Below, in pieces: positions 22,098 to 34,897 of a stretch of DNA of 64,000 bases. The number at the start of each line of letters is the position of its first letter. Within the stretch, counting starts at the first letter, position 1. Source of the stretch: Rehmannia glutinosa (Eukaryota > Streptophyta > Magnoliopsida > Lamiales > Orobanchaceae). The DNA is taken from contig CM071924.1 of the NCBI GenBank assembly GCA_016081115.2, positions 92,518,616-92,582,615 of the forward strand, written 5' to 3'. Under the pieces are notes generated by a model. That model did no database searches and had not been told where the DNA came from. It saw only the letters and a list, made by a program, of their open reading frames with translations. Made by a program: the position numbers and the translations under genes.

Positions 22098-25000
22098 ATG
22101 CTGGGCCGTCTCGCTTCTCAACGCCTTCGTGAGATCCGTCAAGTTTTCCGTGGCTTCCCAGGTTTTTGTTTCTCCATTTTCGATTCGTATTTCTTTTTCT
22201 GTTTTTCCATTTTTCATTTCAAATGGTGTTTTATGCAGGCTTCGCGATCATTCTCGACCGCGCTCAACTATGTGAGTTGATAATTTTTTTTTCTGGATGA
22301 GATGCCAATCTGTGTATTATATTAGCTTTTGATTTATTTATTTTTAAATTGATTTCCGAGTTTTTGAGATGCAGCATATTGATAGTCCGGATAATAATCC
22401 AGACCTTCCATGGGAATTCACTGATACGAACAAAGAGAAGGTTAGTAGTAATCATCATTTCAGATTATTGAAGACCCCTGTTTTTTTTTTTTTTTTTTTG
22501 AAACTTGAATGCGCATAATTTGATACTTCAATCCTCATAGAGCCTGCTTCTTACTAAATGTGCTGTTTACTGGTTGTAGCTAGTGTAGGGGAGAAATGGG
22601 GTTTGCCTTTCTAACTTGTGGTTGGCCTTGATTTATTTCCAATCACCGCCTTAATGAACCTAGTTAACAAGGAATGCTTCGGATCAGTTGGAGAAAGGGA
22701 AATTTTGATTCTGGCCCATGTTTTCATGTTCCTATACCATTAAACAATAGGTTATGAATTTAAGTTTTTCGTCTTTAGTTCCAAAGTCTGATTAATATCT
22801 TTACAGCCATTCTGTTTATCCTGTGATCATTACCTAATGTAAGTGAATATTTTTTGTTTCAAATTGTTCATTTGCTATTCCAGAAATAAATTAATTGTGA
22901 CCCTTCTGGTAAATTACTTTCAATTGTTTTTTTCCTATAATTATCTTTATGTGAGTGTCACTCTGGCGGGTTCGAGAAAACGTATGCTAAAGGAAATTAA
23001 GACTAAAATCTGTTCTGTTCATAACTTTATGCTGTGATCTTACTCAAAGTCTTATCCTAAGTGACTATGTTCTGGTTTCATTTTTTTGTTCCCCATTTGA
23101 AATAAATCGATTGCAACCTTGTGTCACTGATTTGGTGAAATGCCTACAGTAGCCTCTGTGATTGATTGTTACTCTGGTTACTCGAGGAAACTCATGATAA
23201 TGGAAACTAAGTTGAAATTTCTTGCAATATTTGAATCAGACAAGTCTATTTTTCTGTTCTTCCTTTTTCCTTCTTCCTTTAAAAATTTAGAACTAGACAG
23301 CAATTTAATGTGACATCCGTGTTCAAGATTTCAAAGTGTAATATTCTCCAAGCCTTTGGAATGTGAGAGAACTCTCTAAAATGGTGCTCATTTTGATATC
23401 TGGTATTTGCTAGCATACAACCATAATGTTGAAATTGTTCGAATCGACGAGGTCAATCTCACAAAGTATATCATGTTGCCTGCTAGAATGCTAGTACAAG
23501 TAGTGACTGTGACCTGCTTGTTTGGATGGCTAATACCATAATGCGGTCCATGAAATGACATATACAACTCCCTTTTGCCTCCTCGGACCTGAAACTTGTG
23601 TTTATATTGGTTATTTTATGCTTTTGTGAGAGATAGGCACTGAGATATCTGTCATTACATGGAATTTCAGTGTACTCTGAAAAGCTGAATGTCATGCTAT
23701 GCAATGGTCAAATAATATTGTTTTTCTAAATCAGCCTCTAAATGATCTACTTGTTGAATTTTTTGAAATATTGAATAATAAAGATTCTGAATATTTCATT
23801 TTGCACAGGCTAAAGAGATATTATCCCACTATCCATCCAACTATAAGCAATCTGCCGTCATTCCTCTGCTTGATCTTGCACAACAGCAAAATGGAGGTTG
23901 GCTCCCAGTTTCAGCAATGAATCACGTACGTTAACATCAGTTATTACTAGTTCCTTCTGTTGAATGCACTTATTAATAGAGATTAATTGAGATATAGCTT
24001 GACAAGAGAGGTTACATGGACAGCACTTATTTAACATTTGGTTTGTATGATATAATTTGTCTCTAGTAGCAAGTATGTGTAATTTATATTTTGTAGGCAC
24101 ACAAACTACAACTCATGTAGTGATAAACTTGCTTAATTATGATAAACTAGCAAGTATGTGTAATTTGTCTCTAGTAGCAAGTATGTGTAAGTTTTAGTCT
24201 AACACCTCTTTCCCACCTGTGGACACTAATTTTTGTAGTCAACGCAGCGAATTGCAATTTTCCTTGTAAAAAATTTGTTGTAGGAGGTTATCAAAGATTC
24301 ATGCACACAGGTGAAGCTCATAAACCGGAAACTTTGAAAGAATAGAGAAGGGTGATCCTCAACAGCAATAGCGACTTTTTTGCTTACATATAAAGACAAT
24401 GAATCATTGCTGCAAAATTAATATAGTATTGAAAAAGAAGGGCGCAAGATTACTTTACTTTGACCTCTTTTTTTCCTGATGACATGGGCCTTTAGCTTCA
24501 TTTATAGACTATCATAACTGCAATTCAATATAATCTTTTTGAAAACAAAATTCAGAAATCGGGTGTTTGCTTCTTCCGTTTACTAGAAGCTAACCGATCA
24601 CCTAATGAAGTTTCCTTGTTGCCTTTAATAGAGATGAATTCTACACCTGTTCCAAAGAAAATTGTCCGAAACTGCTCTAGCAAGAATATTTTGTTTATCA
24701 CCCTAAAATCTAGATCTCCCACTTACATTGTTAGAGTTCATTGTGTCACAGACACCTGAACTGACGACATACATTTACTAGCCTTGTCACCTTGGCTACT
24801 CATATATTGTTTTTGTTTTCTAATTGAGGTTGATATGGTGTCAATCTGCCAATTTAACTTTACCCTACCAAAAAGTCTGAGCTGCTAAACTACTATTTTC
24901 TATGCAAGTTGCGTCAGCCATCTTAACGTAACTGTTCCATATGTCAAAATATATTGACAGCATCATGCCTTATATTGATCTGATGACTTGTAGGAGATTG

Positions 25001-26794
25001 GGTGTCTTACTTGATGCTTCCATACGATTTTGTGATATCTGATAAGTAGTATTATATCAAATTATTGTTGTTTATATGAAAACTCATGCTTAATTTCTGA
25101 TCATTGAAGGTTGCTAAAGTCATTGAAGTTGCTCCGATTCGCGTATATGAGGTAGCAACCTTCTATTCGATGTTCAACCGTACAAAAGGTAAGTTGTTCT
25201 GCCTCAAATTAATGATAACATGTAAGATGTGCTAGTTCTTTCTGTTTGAATTTCTCATTGGTTAAGTTATATGTTGGCAATTAAAGGTTGGTAGATATCA
25301 CCTTTTGGTATGTGGCACTACACCTTGCATGATACGGGGTTCTAGAGAAATTGAAGAAGCATTACTGAAACACCTGGGAGTAAAAGCGCAATGGTAAAGT
25401 CCTATTTGACATTTTTACGTTTCCAATTTCTTTTATTTGGAACTTTTATTGTGTCTGAAAAGTAGAATCCTGTTTAGCCTGTTTTGATTTTAATTGGAAA
25501 TCGTGTTGTGTTTTGCAGAAGTAACTAAGGATGGCCTGTTTTCTGTTGGAGAAATGGAATGCATGGTGAGTTATCCTATGTGATTATCTTTCTATAAGAA
25601 CCGTCATCATATTTCTTCTGTCTTTACTCTTGTCCTCTGCTTGTTGAACTGCTAATGTATAGGAATTTATATAGCACTTGAGGATCCTTGTGTTCTGGGG
25701 AAACAACTTTTGGTGTTCGAAGTTCTTCACCACATGAGTTCACTTATTGGATATGATTACTCCATGTTAAAAGAAACTTTGCTGCAATATTAGTAAATAT
25801 TTCATTATTTCTCCCATTGTTTCATCTGTATATTCTGAACACCAAGTGTATGTTAAATATTTGATTCCACCATGAGAAATTAAGAAACAGTCTAAATCCC
25901 CCAAAATTTTTAATTTCTTTTTTCCCGTGGGCATTGAGTATCTCTCTATATCTTCTATGATTTTAAGTCAACAGTAAAGCTCATCAGAACTAAGTTGTGG
26001 TGGAGCGCAAGTGTGAGAGAAGTTAGTATAAATTTGATATCCAAGTCGTATATCATATAACTTAGCATTTTCCTTTCTCTTAGATAACAATATTGGGACG
26101 GGATACTTCTGTGTACTTCTGCTGCATAATACTCTGCTTAGTACTACTGTGCTTCATCACTAGTGTCAACTATGATATGAGTTTTGGCTTTCAATGCTGC
26201 TCCTAATTCTTTATGTTTCAAGCTCACAATGACCTCTTACCTCAAAATGCCAAAGTCTAGTAGATAAAAGACCACTAAATAAATGCTATCGTCTTTTTAT
26301 TCTGTAATTTTGACATGGGGTACTGTTGGTTTCGATAGGGATGTTGTGTAAATGCTCCAATGATCACAGTTGCTGACTACTCGAACGGATCAGAAGGATA
26401 TACCTATAATTATTATGTGAGTACCATCTCTTCTCAGTATCGTAACAACTGTGATTTCAGTCAATGTTGTACCACTGAATCATAAAGATATCATGTGGGC
26501 CTCTTTTGATTGTTTCAGGAAGATGTTACTCCAAACCGGGTTGTTGAAATTGTTGAGGCTTTGAAAAGGGGAGAAGCCACCGGTAAGACACTATGCTTCC
26601 GTTGTATTGTTGTTAATCGAGTCATTTCTATCTTTCATCATATAATCTCTCTTTTTCTTTTTTTCTTTTCTTTTGCCATTTCCAGCGTGGTACACAAAAT
26701 CCAAAACGCATCAACTCTGGACCAGAAGGTGGGAACAGTACATTGTTAGGGTGAGCCAAAGGCTCCTCCATGTCGGGATCTTGATGCCTGCTAA
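22098..26794 (+). CDS. NDUFV2: Complex I 24-kDa 2Fe-2S subunit (NDUFV2), frame-broken as read
   Basis: Nuclear gene for the matrix-arm NADH dehydrogenase flavoprotein 2, which holds Fe-S cluster N1a. Ten exons: 22098-22161, 22239-22271, 22375-22440, 23809-23925, 25110-25188, 25287-25393, 25519-25565, 26339-26416, 26519-26582, 26686-26794. The arginine-rich N-terminus (MLGRLASQRLREIRQ) is a mitochondrial presequence. The cluster cysteines are in CGTTPC (25311-25328) and in ECMGCC, split by an intron (25560-25562, 26345-26347). Residues match plant orthologues almost throughout. Frame breaks: an extra G at the exon 6 acceptor (25287), an extra G near 25386, a net +1 at the exon 9/10 junction (about 26575-26582), and an extra G at 26749-26751 that puts a TGA before the last 13 residues; the exon 1/2 junction is also off by +1. 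Sequencing error or a recent pseudogene. Confidence 0.88.
24100..24200. repeat. Short tandem duplication in intron 4 of NDUFV2
   Basis: The phrase 'agtagcaagtatgtgtaa' occurs three times between 24064 and 24190, with 'gataaact' spacers. It is noncoding. Confidence 0.6.
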
Positions 26795-27358
26795 ATGTGT
26801 TGATTTTTACGTCATTGTTCCTAATAATAACGATGAAAACTTATTGGAACCTTCGAGCCTCTGCAGGATGTAAGCTGTTGATTGTCCGAATGAATTTCAG
26901 ATTTCATGTTTTCTTTGGTTCTTTCCTGTCAGTCATGATATGGGTGGACTTTTTGAGCTGAGTTTCCATTTTTCACATTAGGAGTTATTAAGTTAATGTT
27001 AATGCCATCAGGCAAGGTCTTGAATACACCTTGTACTTGCAAATTATTGGGTATTAATAACATGACTTGTGTGTAATTTTGGTTTGTCTCCAATTGATAC
27101 AATTTGGACGTACCCATAATTTAAACATTTACATCATAATTGCATAAGGAGCAATGCATATAAACAAGTCACTCTGTGGCATTTGTATGTCAAAACATCA
27201 TTTTTTTACAATAAAATACTGAAAAATCACGACTGGTCATGCAGTTAATTCTTAGGTACACTGTTATCTCTTAGACGGCTTGGTTGCACCTTAAGCGTTT
27301 CCAACAGCTAATTGAATAGGTCTCATTTGGAGAAAGGAATAATTTTTCATTATACAAC
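26795..27358. other. 3' flank of the complex I gene
   Basis: Likely 3' UTR followed by AT-rich intergenic DNA. No other gene or bounded repeat is seen. Confidence 0.4.
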
Positions 27359-27366
27359 CTTCTAAG

Positions 27367-27621
27367 TAGAGGCGGCAATGGGTCGGGTCGGGACAGCCTA
27401 TGTTGAAATTTTTAATTTTGGTCCAGACTGATTTTGGTCGGACCCTAGAAATGAGCCCACCCGAAAATATATTTTTTAGAAATTATCGCGTCAGGCCAAA
27501 TCTGGCCCATGCAGGCCCAATAGGCCCAAACTTTTCTGGGCCCAAAATAAAGAGCCCAGTCCAGTCAAAGTGAGGGCCAATCTGACCCGGTCTGTGGGCG
27601 GGTTGAGAATTACCAGCTCTA
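27367..27621. mobile_element. hAT-type MITE, 8-bp TSD
   Basis: An 8-bp repeat CTTCTAAG flanks the 255-bp unit (27359-27366 and 27622-27629). It starts TAGAGGCGGCAATGGG and ends AATTACCAGCTCTA, so TAGAG is inverted at the ends. The interior is rich in 'gggtcgg' and 'ggcccaa' motifs. It is noncoding. Confidence 0.7.
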
Positions 27622-27694
27622 CTTCTAAGGCATCAATCTGCTTAAAATTGAAACTGCAATAGCATCAACATGAGTTCAGCCCCTTGGAATTGTA

Positions 27695-28175
27695 GGGTTG
27701 GCAAACCGTTCGTGTTGGGTTCTTATCAAACTGACACAATACAACCTCACACATTAAGTCAAGCCCTAATACAACACAATAATTTTATCAGATGTAACAT
27801 TTAAACCCAAACACGACACTGTCTAAGAACACTTTACAAAACTATAAAATTTATTTAGCCCAAACCCTTTAGACCATTAACTAATAAACATATGATTTTT
27901 TATATACATAATATATATTCTAATAAAATTACCAATAGCCAAGTACAGATAATCAATTTCCAATAAATTAACAATACAAATAGTTAATTGTCATTACTTA
28001 AAACATTATCGGGCCTTATTATGTTTATCGCGTCATCTTGATTTCAACCTGATTTTGGCGGGACTTATCGTGCGGCCCAAATCCAATAAGTTCTAGCTCA
28101 AATCCTATAGTTTTGTACCGTGCTCTGTCTGTCTGTCAATTATGTTGTCTCCAAAATTGCCACCTCTTGGAACAA
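27695..28175. repeat. Decayed MITE of the 'gttggcaa' type
   Basis: The left end 'tgtagggttggcaa' and right end 'ttgccacct' are inverted. Flanks 'ccttggaa' and 'cttggaa' may be a degraded target duplication. The interior has 'gacacaatacaac' and 'ttatcgggcc' motifs shared with 32855-33060. Confidence 0.4.
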
Positions 28176-28840
28176 AACCATATATGCTCTCTACACAAAT
28201 ATCCTAATTCCCAAGTCTGACAATCTTATCTTATGACAAAATATTGAGAACATGGATGCATCCCTCACAATAATAAGCACCCTTTTTAGGTAGCTCTTTT
28301 CTGGACCTATTGCTCTCTGTTCCACTCTCATGAAACTCTCTCAACAATAATTTGGTAACACAATAATTATACAGAAGAAAAGGGAAAGAGGGTGTCAGAT
28401 ATCCTTTAAAACCAACCCACTAAAGTCTACAAGTGCAATGGTACAATTGATTTCTGTTGGACTAATAAACATCCTACTTTTTCGACACAAATAAGCCATT
28501 ATCTTTGTCTAACCATACATTTCCACTTGCACTGATAATAACACTACAATTACAATATATACACATTCGTCCCTTTGAAGGGCCCCAAAATCCACTACCA
28601 AAATCAGCACCCCCACTGCCATATTGCTTTCATCACCAACCACCAGTTCAAATGTCCCACCATTGATAGGAAAAAAAAGCACCCCATATCAAGAGATTTT
28701 TTACTTTTTCACTTCCATTATCTTTTAAACATGAAGTGCCAACCCAGCCTTTGATTAAGGTGGAAAAATGGAGTCAAGAGGGAGTGAAATAGGAAGTTTG
28801 GATTGAATGGGACTAATTGATGGATTGTTTTGAAGGATTA

Positions 28841-31714
28841 TTATGATGTCGCACTCAGTTTCACGAGGTTGGCGGCGTCTGGAGGTTGTGTGTGGTAAAT
28901 AGCCGTAGCGAGGATATTGGCATTATGCAAAGTGCCTTAGATTGAAGAAACTGCATGGCTGCCCCAACATTTTCTTCCATAAGCTTAGCAACCTGTCTTT
29001 CTGTACCATCGTTTGACCACTTCTCCCAGGCCGGCTGAGATCTTCCGCCATCACTGACTTCTTCCTTCGCAAGTCATAAAGATGATTTAAGGAAAAAAAA
29101 ATGAAATGTATATAAAGGGTTAATTACAAGCAATACCCTTGAGGTTTCAGTGTTTACAAAAAATGAAACCTAATTATCTTCAAAATTACATATACCCCCA
29201 TTGACATTAGTTTCTATTTTACAAATTGCACATCAAAACAGGGGTATTTGTTAAGTATATACAAACCTCACGGGGTTTTTGTAATACCTTAAGGGATATT
29301 TGTAATTTTGATAAAGCGTTTATAAATTATGCATTTATGTATATCTAAGCTATTTCATGGCAAATATTGCTTTTATTATTCTTATATTACCTCTATGGAT
29401 GATATTGGGATGTCGGTCACAAGTGGAGCCACTGCACCAGCTCCTCCCAATCTACTCATGCTCAACACCTGTAAGGTTGATGGTTTACATATGGAAAAAG
29501 GTGTTATTAAGTTATGCAAGAAATTCTAAAACAGCAAAGCTTAAGACACTCATTTCACAAAAGGAAGCCAGGCCTGTCAAATGGAAGATATGACAAGTAT
29601 TTTAATACTCAAGGAAAGACAATAGAAATGATTTGTAACTGTTCTCTGTTTATTAAGTCGTATCTTACATGAAAGTTGGTATCATGACTTTTCCCCCAAA
29701 ACAACAAAAATTAAAATCATATTATGATACTAAATTCGTGGTCTAACCCAATCACAGAACATTAATATCAAGACAAAAAGGAAAATCATTACATCCAAGA
29801 AAAACAACATTGTGTATTTCATTACAATTAGTCAAAGAGTTTCAGGATTATGGTTATGGGGTGAACCTGACAACAATTTAAATGTTGTAGAGACTAAAAG
29901 AGTGTGCTACCATTTTTAAAGGTTTTTTTGCATGCTACGAATTTGGTCATACAATATATTAAATAGGAAATAGTGGAAAAGGCTGATGTAAAATTCCCAG
30001 TCTAATCCTACCCATGCAAATGTAGAACATTCTCCTTAAACACTCACCCCAACATGCTTGCATCTTACTTGACCTTGAGTAATTCCAAAAAGGACTTATG
30101 TTAATGTACCTTCACTTGGAGTCTCAAGAACTTCACATAATCGACAATTTCATCAAGCATAGCTGCTCTATCAGTCTGCATAAAATATTTCATTTCAAGT
30201 ATGAGCAGATTTTCTTGATAGTACTTCATACAAAAAAATAAGAATGATGGTAACTCTAATGAAAAATACGGACATAACATGATAAAGAAGCTGTCAAGAA
30301 AAACCAGGCTTGTTTAATCTCACCCAAAAACAGAAGTTTAAGTAGAGATTATGGAGAAAGCTGACCTTATTGACACTAGGAACTAGCTCTTGCAGTGCTC
30401 TTATTCTCTCGGCTATTCTTTGCCACGCAACTGTAGTAAAGAAAATATATCAAAAATCGTTTAGTTTCGATCATCCAGTTGCATGATTGCATTAAACTAG
30501 ATCTCACTCAATTATTCAAAATAAGTTCCACTAAGAAATTTTATTCATTTTCATAACAACAATTGTGCAAGATACTTTTTCAAGATTCCTTCCCGAGGGG
30601 ACTGAAATCTCTAGTAACTACTGTGTGATATATTAATTCATCTTTGTGTAACATAGTCAATAATTAAGGTGTCCTAACAGCATAACTGACTGAAAAATTC
30701 ACAAGTTCCTTTCAGACTTTGTGGTGGTTGTCACCAAATCACATAGGACATAGCCAACCAATATTAAAAATAAAAATAAAATCCATATACGGAATAACAA
30801 TTCTAAAAGCTGTTTTCTGAATCAATTAAGGATATACCCTTCTCTGCAATGCTGTGTGGATCCGTTTGCTTGGCCTCGTATTTTCAGAACTCTTTAAGAA
30901 TTGCAGGAGGATGCGGCGCTGTCGGAGCTATGTTGTCATTTGCTGTCCATGAAAACCCTACAAAAAAGTAAACAGGGATTTCTATTGGGCCTGGAAAAAA
31001 TCCAGAGCAAAACATCAATTGCGCACATAATTTTCCATCCCACAGTTCTAATTGCACCAATCAACCAACCCAAAATTCTGCAAGCATGACTTTAACATTT
31101 CGCTATGTCAATGTCACATAGGCCACAACTAAACGAAACTCCCTGTACTATATTTTTACTCTTCTCTAGAAACAATTGATACAATAAGTATTCATCTATT
31201 AAACTACTGGATTTCTTTTCAATTCCCTTCAAACAAACTTAACATCAAAGTATACTATAATACGTTCCAAGTTTATATATGGAAAAACATCCCAGAACAA
31301 ATGAGGCCCCTGAATTTGATTGGAGTGCCAATGCCAACAAATTCATACAACAAAAATTTCTCAAAATCCTTACTGATTTGAGAAGAGGAAGCGCGGGAAC
31401 CAACGAGATCGTCACGTACGAACCTCTTCCCGCTCCCGAGGCATCAACTAACCCTGGCCTTCCCTTGCTCTAGCTCAAACCAACGAAACCCCCACCGCCT
31501 CCATTTTTAACTCCATTACCACGCCATGTTCAACTCCGAGACCGTCATGGCGCCGCCTGGGTAGGACGAGCCGTCACCCGAGCAGCTGCATCATCGCAGC
31601 CGGCGCGACATCGTTTCCCGCCAAATTAGGCTCGGCTCCACCTGCATAGCCGGAAACCTAGAATCTGCTCCGAGAGAAGTCGTCGGATGAGGTTTCGCCA
31701 TGATTATTCGCCAT
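28841..31714 (-). pseudogene. UNE12/bHLH59-like bHLH transcription factor, damaged
   Basis: Reverse-strand gene with six exons: 31374-31714, 30838-30957, 30366-30430, 30110-30175, 29391-29468 and 28841-29064. The start is at 31714 (MANNHGETSSDDF). Recognised parts are DPHSIAEK (exon 2), RIAERIRALQELVPSVNK (exon 3), TDRAAMLDEIVDYVKF (exon 4), VLSMSRLGGAGAVAPLV (exon 5) and QPAWEKWSNDGTERQVAK (exon 6). This is a subgroup of plant E-box-binding regulators. Exon 1 has several 1-2 nt indels, and exon 2 has a TGA and a diverged RVRARRGQ stretch. In the basic region H5 and E9 remain but the LRRER block reads VAWQR, losing R13. Exon 6 has a 1-nt loss before the conserved IYH tail. Exons 3-5 are intact. 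A true pseudogene, or a locus with many indel errors. Confidence 0.75.
29112..29315. mobile_element. MITE in intron 5 of the bHLH gene
   Basis: It starts GGGTTAATTACAAGCAATAC and ends with the inverse-like 'ttaagggatatttgtaatttt'. The interior phrases ('aaattacatataccccc', 'aatacctt') are of the Mutator-type MITE seen elsewhere in the window. No clear duplication. Confidence 0.5.
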
Positions 31715-32009
31715 ATGGAGCAACTCGGACGAGTGCACTAGGTCTGAACTCGGATCGTTGGGCGAGTTTGAACTGTGGAAAACCACAATTGCATTCACCG
31801 TTATGGATTTCTGGAGCAGTAGTTTGGTTTTGTATATATATATATATATACGCTCAAAGTGTATGTTGTAGAAGAGAAAAAAAGTGGCAAAGGTGCGAGT
31901 ATCAGCTTTTCTTTTATTTGTCTATACTGGGACTCTAAAGAGCAGAAAGAAAGGGAGGAAAGTGAAAAGCGTCTTTTTCTTTTCTCGCCTTAAAAAGCAA
32001 TACGTAATA
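31715..32009. other. 5' flank of the bHLH gene
   Basis: Noncoding, with a (TA)n microsatellite at 31834-31851. It ends at the assembly gap. Confidence 0.4.
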
Positions 32010-32109
32010 NNNNNNNNNNNNNNNNNNNNNNNNNNNNNNNNNNNNNNNNNNNNNNNNNNNNNNNNNNNNNNNNNNNNNNNNNNNNNNNNNNNNNNNNNNN
32101 NNNNNNNNN
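32010..32109. other. Assembly gap of 100 N
   Basis: Exactly 100 N. The gap abuts the left arm of a long inverted repeat, which probably caused the assembly break, so its true size is unknown. Confidence 0.99.
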
Positions 32110-33555
32110 AATAAAAACAAATTGTCAAAATATGGTAAAATTGTGGTTGTTGCTTATTTACTGCGTTGGGCGCACATCGGGAACTGCGCCCAAGCTACCT
32201 TTTTATTTTTTAATATGCCGTATGTCTTGTGAATGTTTATGAGGGGAAGGGTTGGGGGTGGGGAAATTTGGAATGGGGAGGGTAGGGTTTAATGGGTGGC
32301 GCACACAAAGAGGCGCCACCCAAACATATTTTCAAAGGGGGGATGCATGGGTGGTGGTGGTGGGGGAGGGGGTAGTTGGGGTAGAGTGGGTAAGTTATTT
32401 AATTATTTTATATAATAATAAATTAATAATTATCCCATTAATTCGTTCATACGTAACTTTTTTATTTTTTATCGTTTTTAATGTGTGATACATCAAATTA
32501 ATTGTTTTTTTACGATCTTCAATTTGACATACATATTGCATATTTTTGCAAGAAAATAAATGCATACATAAATAGGTCTCGATTTGATAAAGGTTATTAT
32601 TGCGCGATACACGTATAGTAGTTAAATTCAACAATACCCCAAATTTTTACCTAAATACCCAAATTTTTACAACATTTAAACAATTTTAAACAATTTATGC
32701 TCATTAAACAAATGTTTGTATAATTGGATCGATGAGTTATTTTTCTCGTGCTTCGCCTCATAAGCAAACATATATCGGCATGGGCGTTACAAAAATTTTA
32801 GTGAATAAAAAAAAGTGTGAAAAAATAAGTTCAATTGTACGCATACAAACACGACCGCGAAATTATAGTGTTTGGGTCAAGTGTTATCAATTCGGTCATT
32901 ATTGGGCCAACCCGATAAGAACGATAACAAATTGGGTCCATATCGGCCATACCCGATAAGACCCGATAACACAAATAATATTTTTTTTACACAATTTTTT
33001 CTCATTCTAACTTCCTTAGGAGCTTATCGGGCCGTGTTCGGTTAGTGCTTATCGTGGTTGCCTTATCTTATTTTCGTTTATGACTATGCATTTATTTTCT
33101 TGCAAAAATATGCAATATGTATGTCAAATTGAAGATCGTAAAAAACAATTAATTTGATATATTACACATTAAAAATGATAAAAATAAAAAAGTTACGTAT
33201 GAACGAATTAATGGGATAATTATTAATTTATTATTATATAAAGTAATTAAATAACTTACCCACTCCCATCCCCAACTACCCCCCCCCACCACCACCACCC
33301 CTGCAGATCCTCTACCCCCAAAATATGTTTGGTGTGCACCTCTCTTGTGTGCCACCCATTAAACCCCTACCCTCCCCTATTCCAAAATTTCCCCACCCCC
33401 AACCCATCCCCCAATAAACGTTGCTTTATATATGCGCGCAAAGATATTAAAAAAAAAAGGAAATGGTAAGCCGAATGCTAAAGCCAACAAGTAAATAAAG
33501 AACCAACCACATTTTTACCATATTTTGACAATTTTTTCATTTTTACAACATTTAA
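32110..33555. mobile_element. Long foldback element (arms about 460 bp)
   Basis: The left arm (32110-32566) and right arm (33085-33555) are inverted copies, for example 'caaattgtcaaaatatggta' at the outer end and 'gcaagaaaataaatgcata' at the inner end. The left arm runs into the N gap, so its outer end and any target duplication are hidden. The ~520-bp loop contains repeats of 'cccgataag' and a 'ttatcgggccgtgttcgg' segment, perhaps a separate nested MITE. No protein is recognisable; the ORFs in the arms are shadows of G-rich tracts. Confidence 0.75.
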
Positions 33556-33587
33556 ACAATTTCCCCGGAAGGGAGAATATTTAGACC

Positions 33588-33775
33588 ACAAACAATAATA
33601 GGTGCTCATGTTTGAACAGATCGATGAGAATGTGGAAAATGGATTGTGGGTTAGATTGTCAGAGAGGTTTCATTTGAATAGTGGCTCATCGCGTGTAGAT
33701 TTTGAATTTTAGTTTCTTTTTTTTTTTCTCGAGGCTAAACATCAATTGACAAAGACAGAGGCTTCAAGAATTCTA
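33588..33775 (+). repeat. Dispersed repeat of unknown family, copy 1
   Basis: This segment and 61455-61700 share 'aaacaataataggtg', 'gatgtttgaaca'-like, 'tggattgtgggtt', 'gtttcatttgaatag' and 'tttctcgagg' blocks in the same order. There are no recognisable ends or coding potential. Confidence 0.6.
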
Positions 33776-33878
33776 ATATTATGAGTCTATGACTATCATT
33801 TATCAATGGCATCCTATTCTTAATTAGTAATGTCAATCAAATGAATATTGAGTAAGCCACTTGAATCAATTATTTTTG

Positions 33879-34897
33879 GGGAAAATTGAAAATTGGTCCC
33901 ATAACTATGCGGTTGCAATTTTCGATCCTCAGAACTATTGACCTTGCAAAATTGGTCCTTTAAGTTTGAAAGTTTTTGCAAAATTGGTCATATATGTTTT
34001 ACACCTAAGCAATTTTGGTCCTGATTTTCAAGTTGTTGCAAAATTGGTCCATCGGGGTTATTTCATATTTTCAAAATACCAAGAATACCCTTATGCACAT
34101 AATTGGCTTATTTGACTAAGTGTTTTATCTAAAATGATATCGTAGAGCCCAAGTTTATTAAAAACTTAAAGTTATATTTATTATTTTATATAATTAACAA
34201 TTGATAAGGAGAATTTTCTCCGAGAAAATGGATTTGACGAGTCTCCAAGATGTATACCCCTACAGGAGATATCGTCAAATTTTGATGATGTATGCATAAA
34301 CACCGGACATGATAACATATTGGGATAATCAATATGTTGAAAAAGAATTCGCATGAGTCGATAGGGAAACCTTGAGACAATGCAGAAAACAAGCAGCATG
34401 TTTGAGTATCACTTCCTCCCGAGCACTCCGCCCCGCCCCGCCTAGAATTTTTAGCTTTAAAATATATTTTAATATATATGTTTCATATATAATATATATT
34501 ATAATATAATTTTTATGTATTCTTATATTATATTTAATATTTATAAATTCATAGTAATAAATTTTGTAAATAATATTTTATAAATAATTTTTTTTTTTTT
34601 TAATTTAATTTAATTTAAAATGGGGCGAACGGGTAGACCCATCCCACCTCGAGACATGTGCTCGGGTTGACCCGCCCCGCCCGCTCTAGGCACGAGATGG
34701 GTGCAGGTCCTAACCAATCCGCCCCGACTTGCCTCATTGTTATCCCTATAAAATTGCTAACTTTAGAAAGATAAAAGACTAAAAATATTATTTAGCCACA
34801 AGCGCAAAATTATCTAGACCAAAACTACAACTTTTAAAGATAAAGGACTAAAATTGCAACTACCCCAAAGTTACAGGACTAAAATTGCAATTTACCC
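33879..34897 (+). mobile_element. 1-kb deletion derivative of the caulimovirid-bearing TIR element (copy 3)
   Basis: The left end GGGAAAATTGAAAATTGG and right end (reverse complement GGGTAAATTGCAATTTTAG) are inverted, each followed by repeated 'ttgcaaaattggtcc' phrases. Inside are a degenerate initiator-tRNA primer site (34135-34155) and the start of the first viral ORF (ATG at 34228), which align with copies 1 and 2 up to about 34410. The rest of the viral genome is missing. A GC-rich MITE fragment ending ATTGTTATCCCTA (34425-34751) precedes the right end. The target duplication is obscured by T runs. Confidence 0.65.

Noticed and set aside
26673..26873. Small ORF after the complex I gene
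   Set aside because: It is exon 10 of NDUFV2 read in the wrong frame. The correct frame gives the conserved C-terminus up to the TAA at 26792-26794.
31884..32128. ORFs across the N gap
   Set aside because: They are artefacts of ambiguous codons in the gap.
32252..33355. Glycine/valine-rich ORFs in the foldback arms
   Set aside because: They come from G-rich inverted-repeat tracts, are mirrored in both arms and have no family match.
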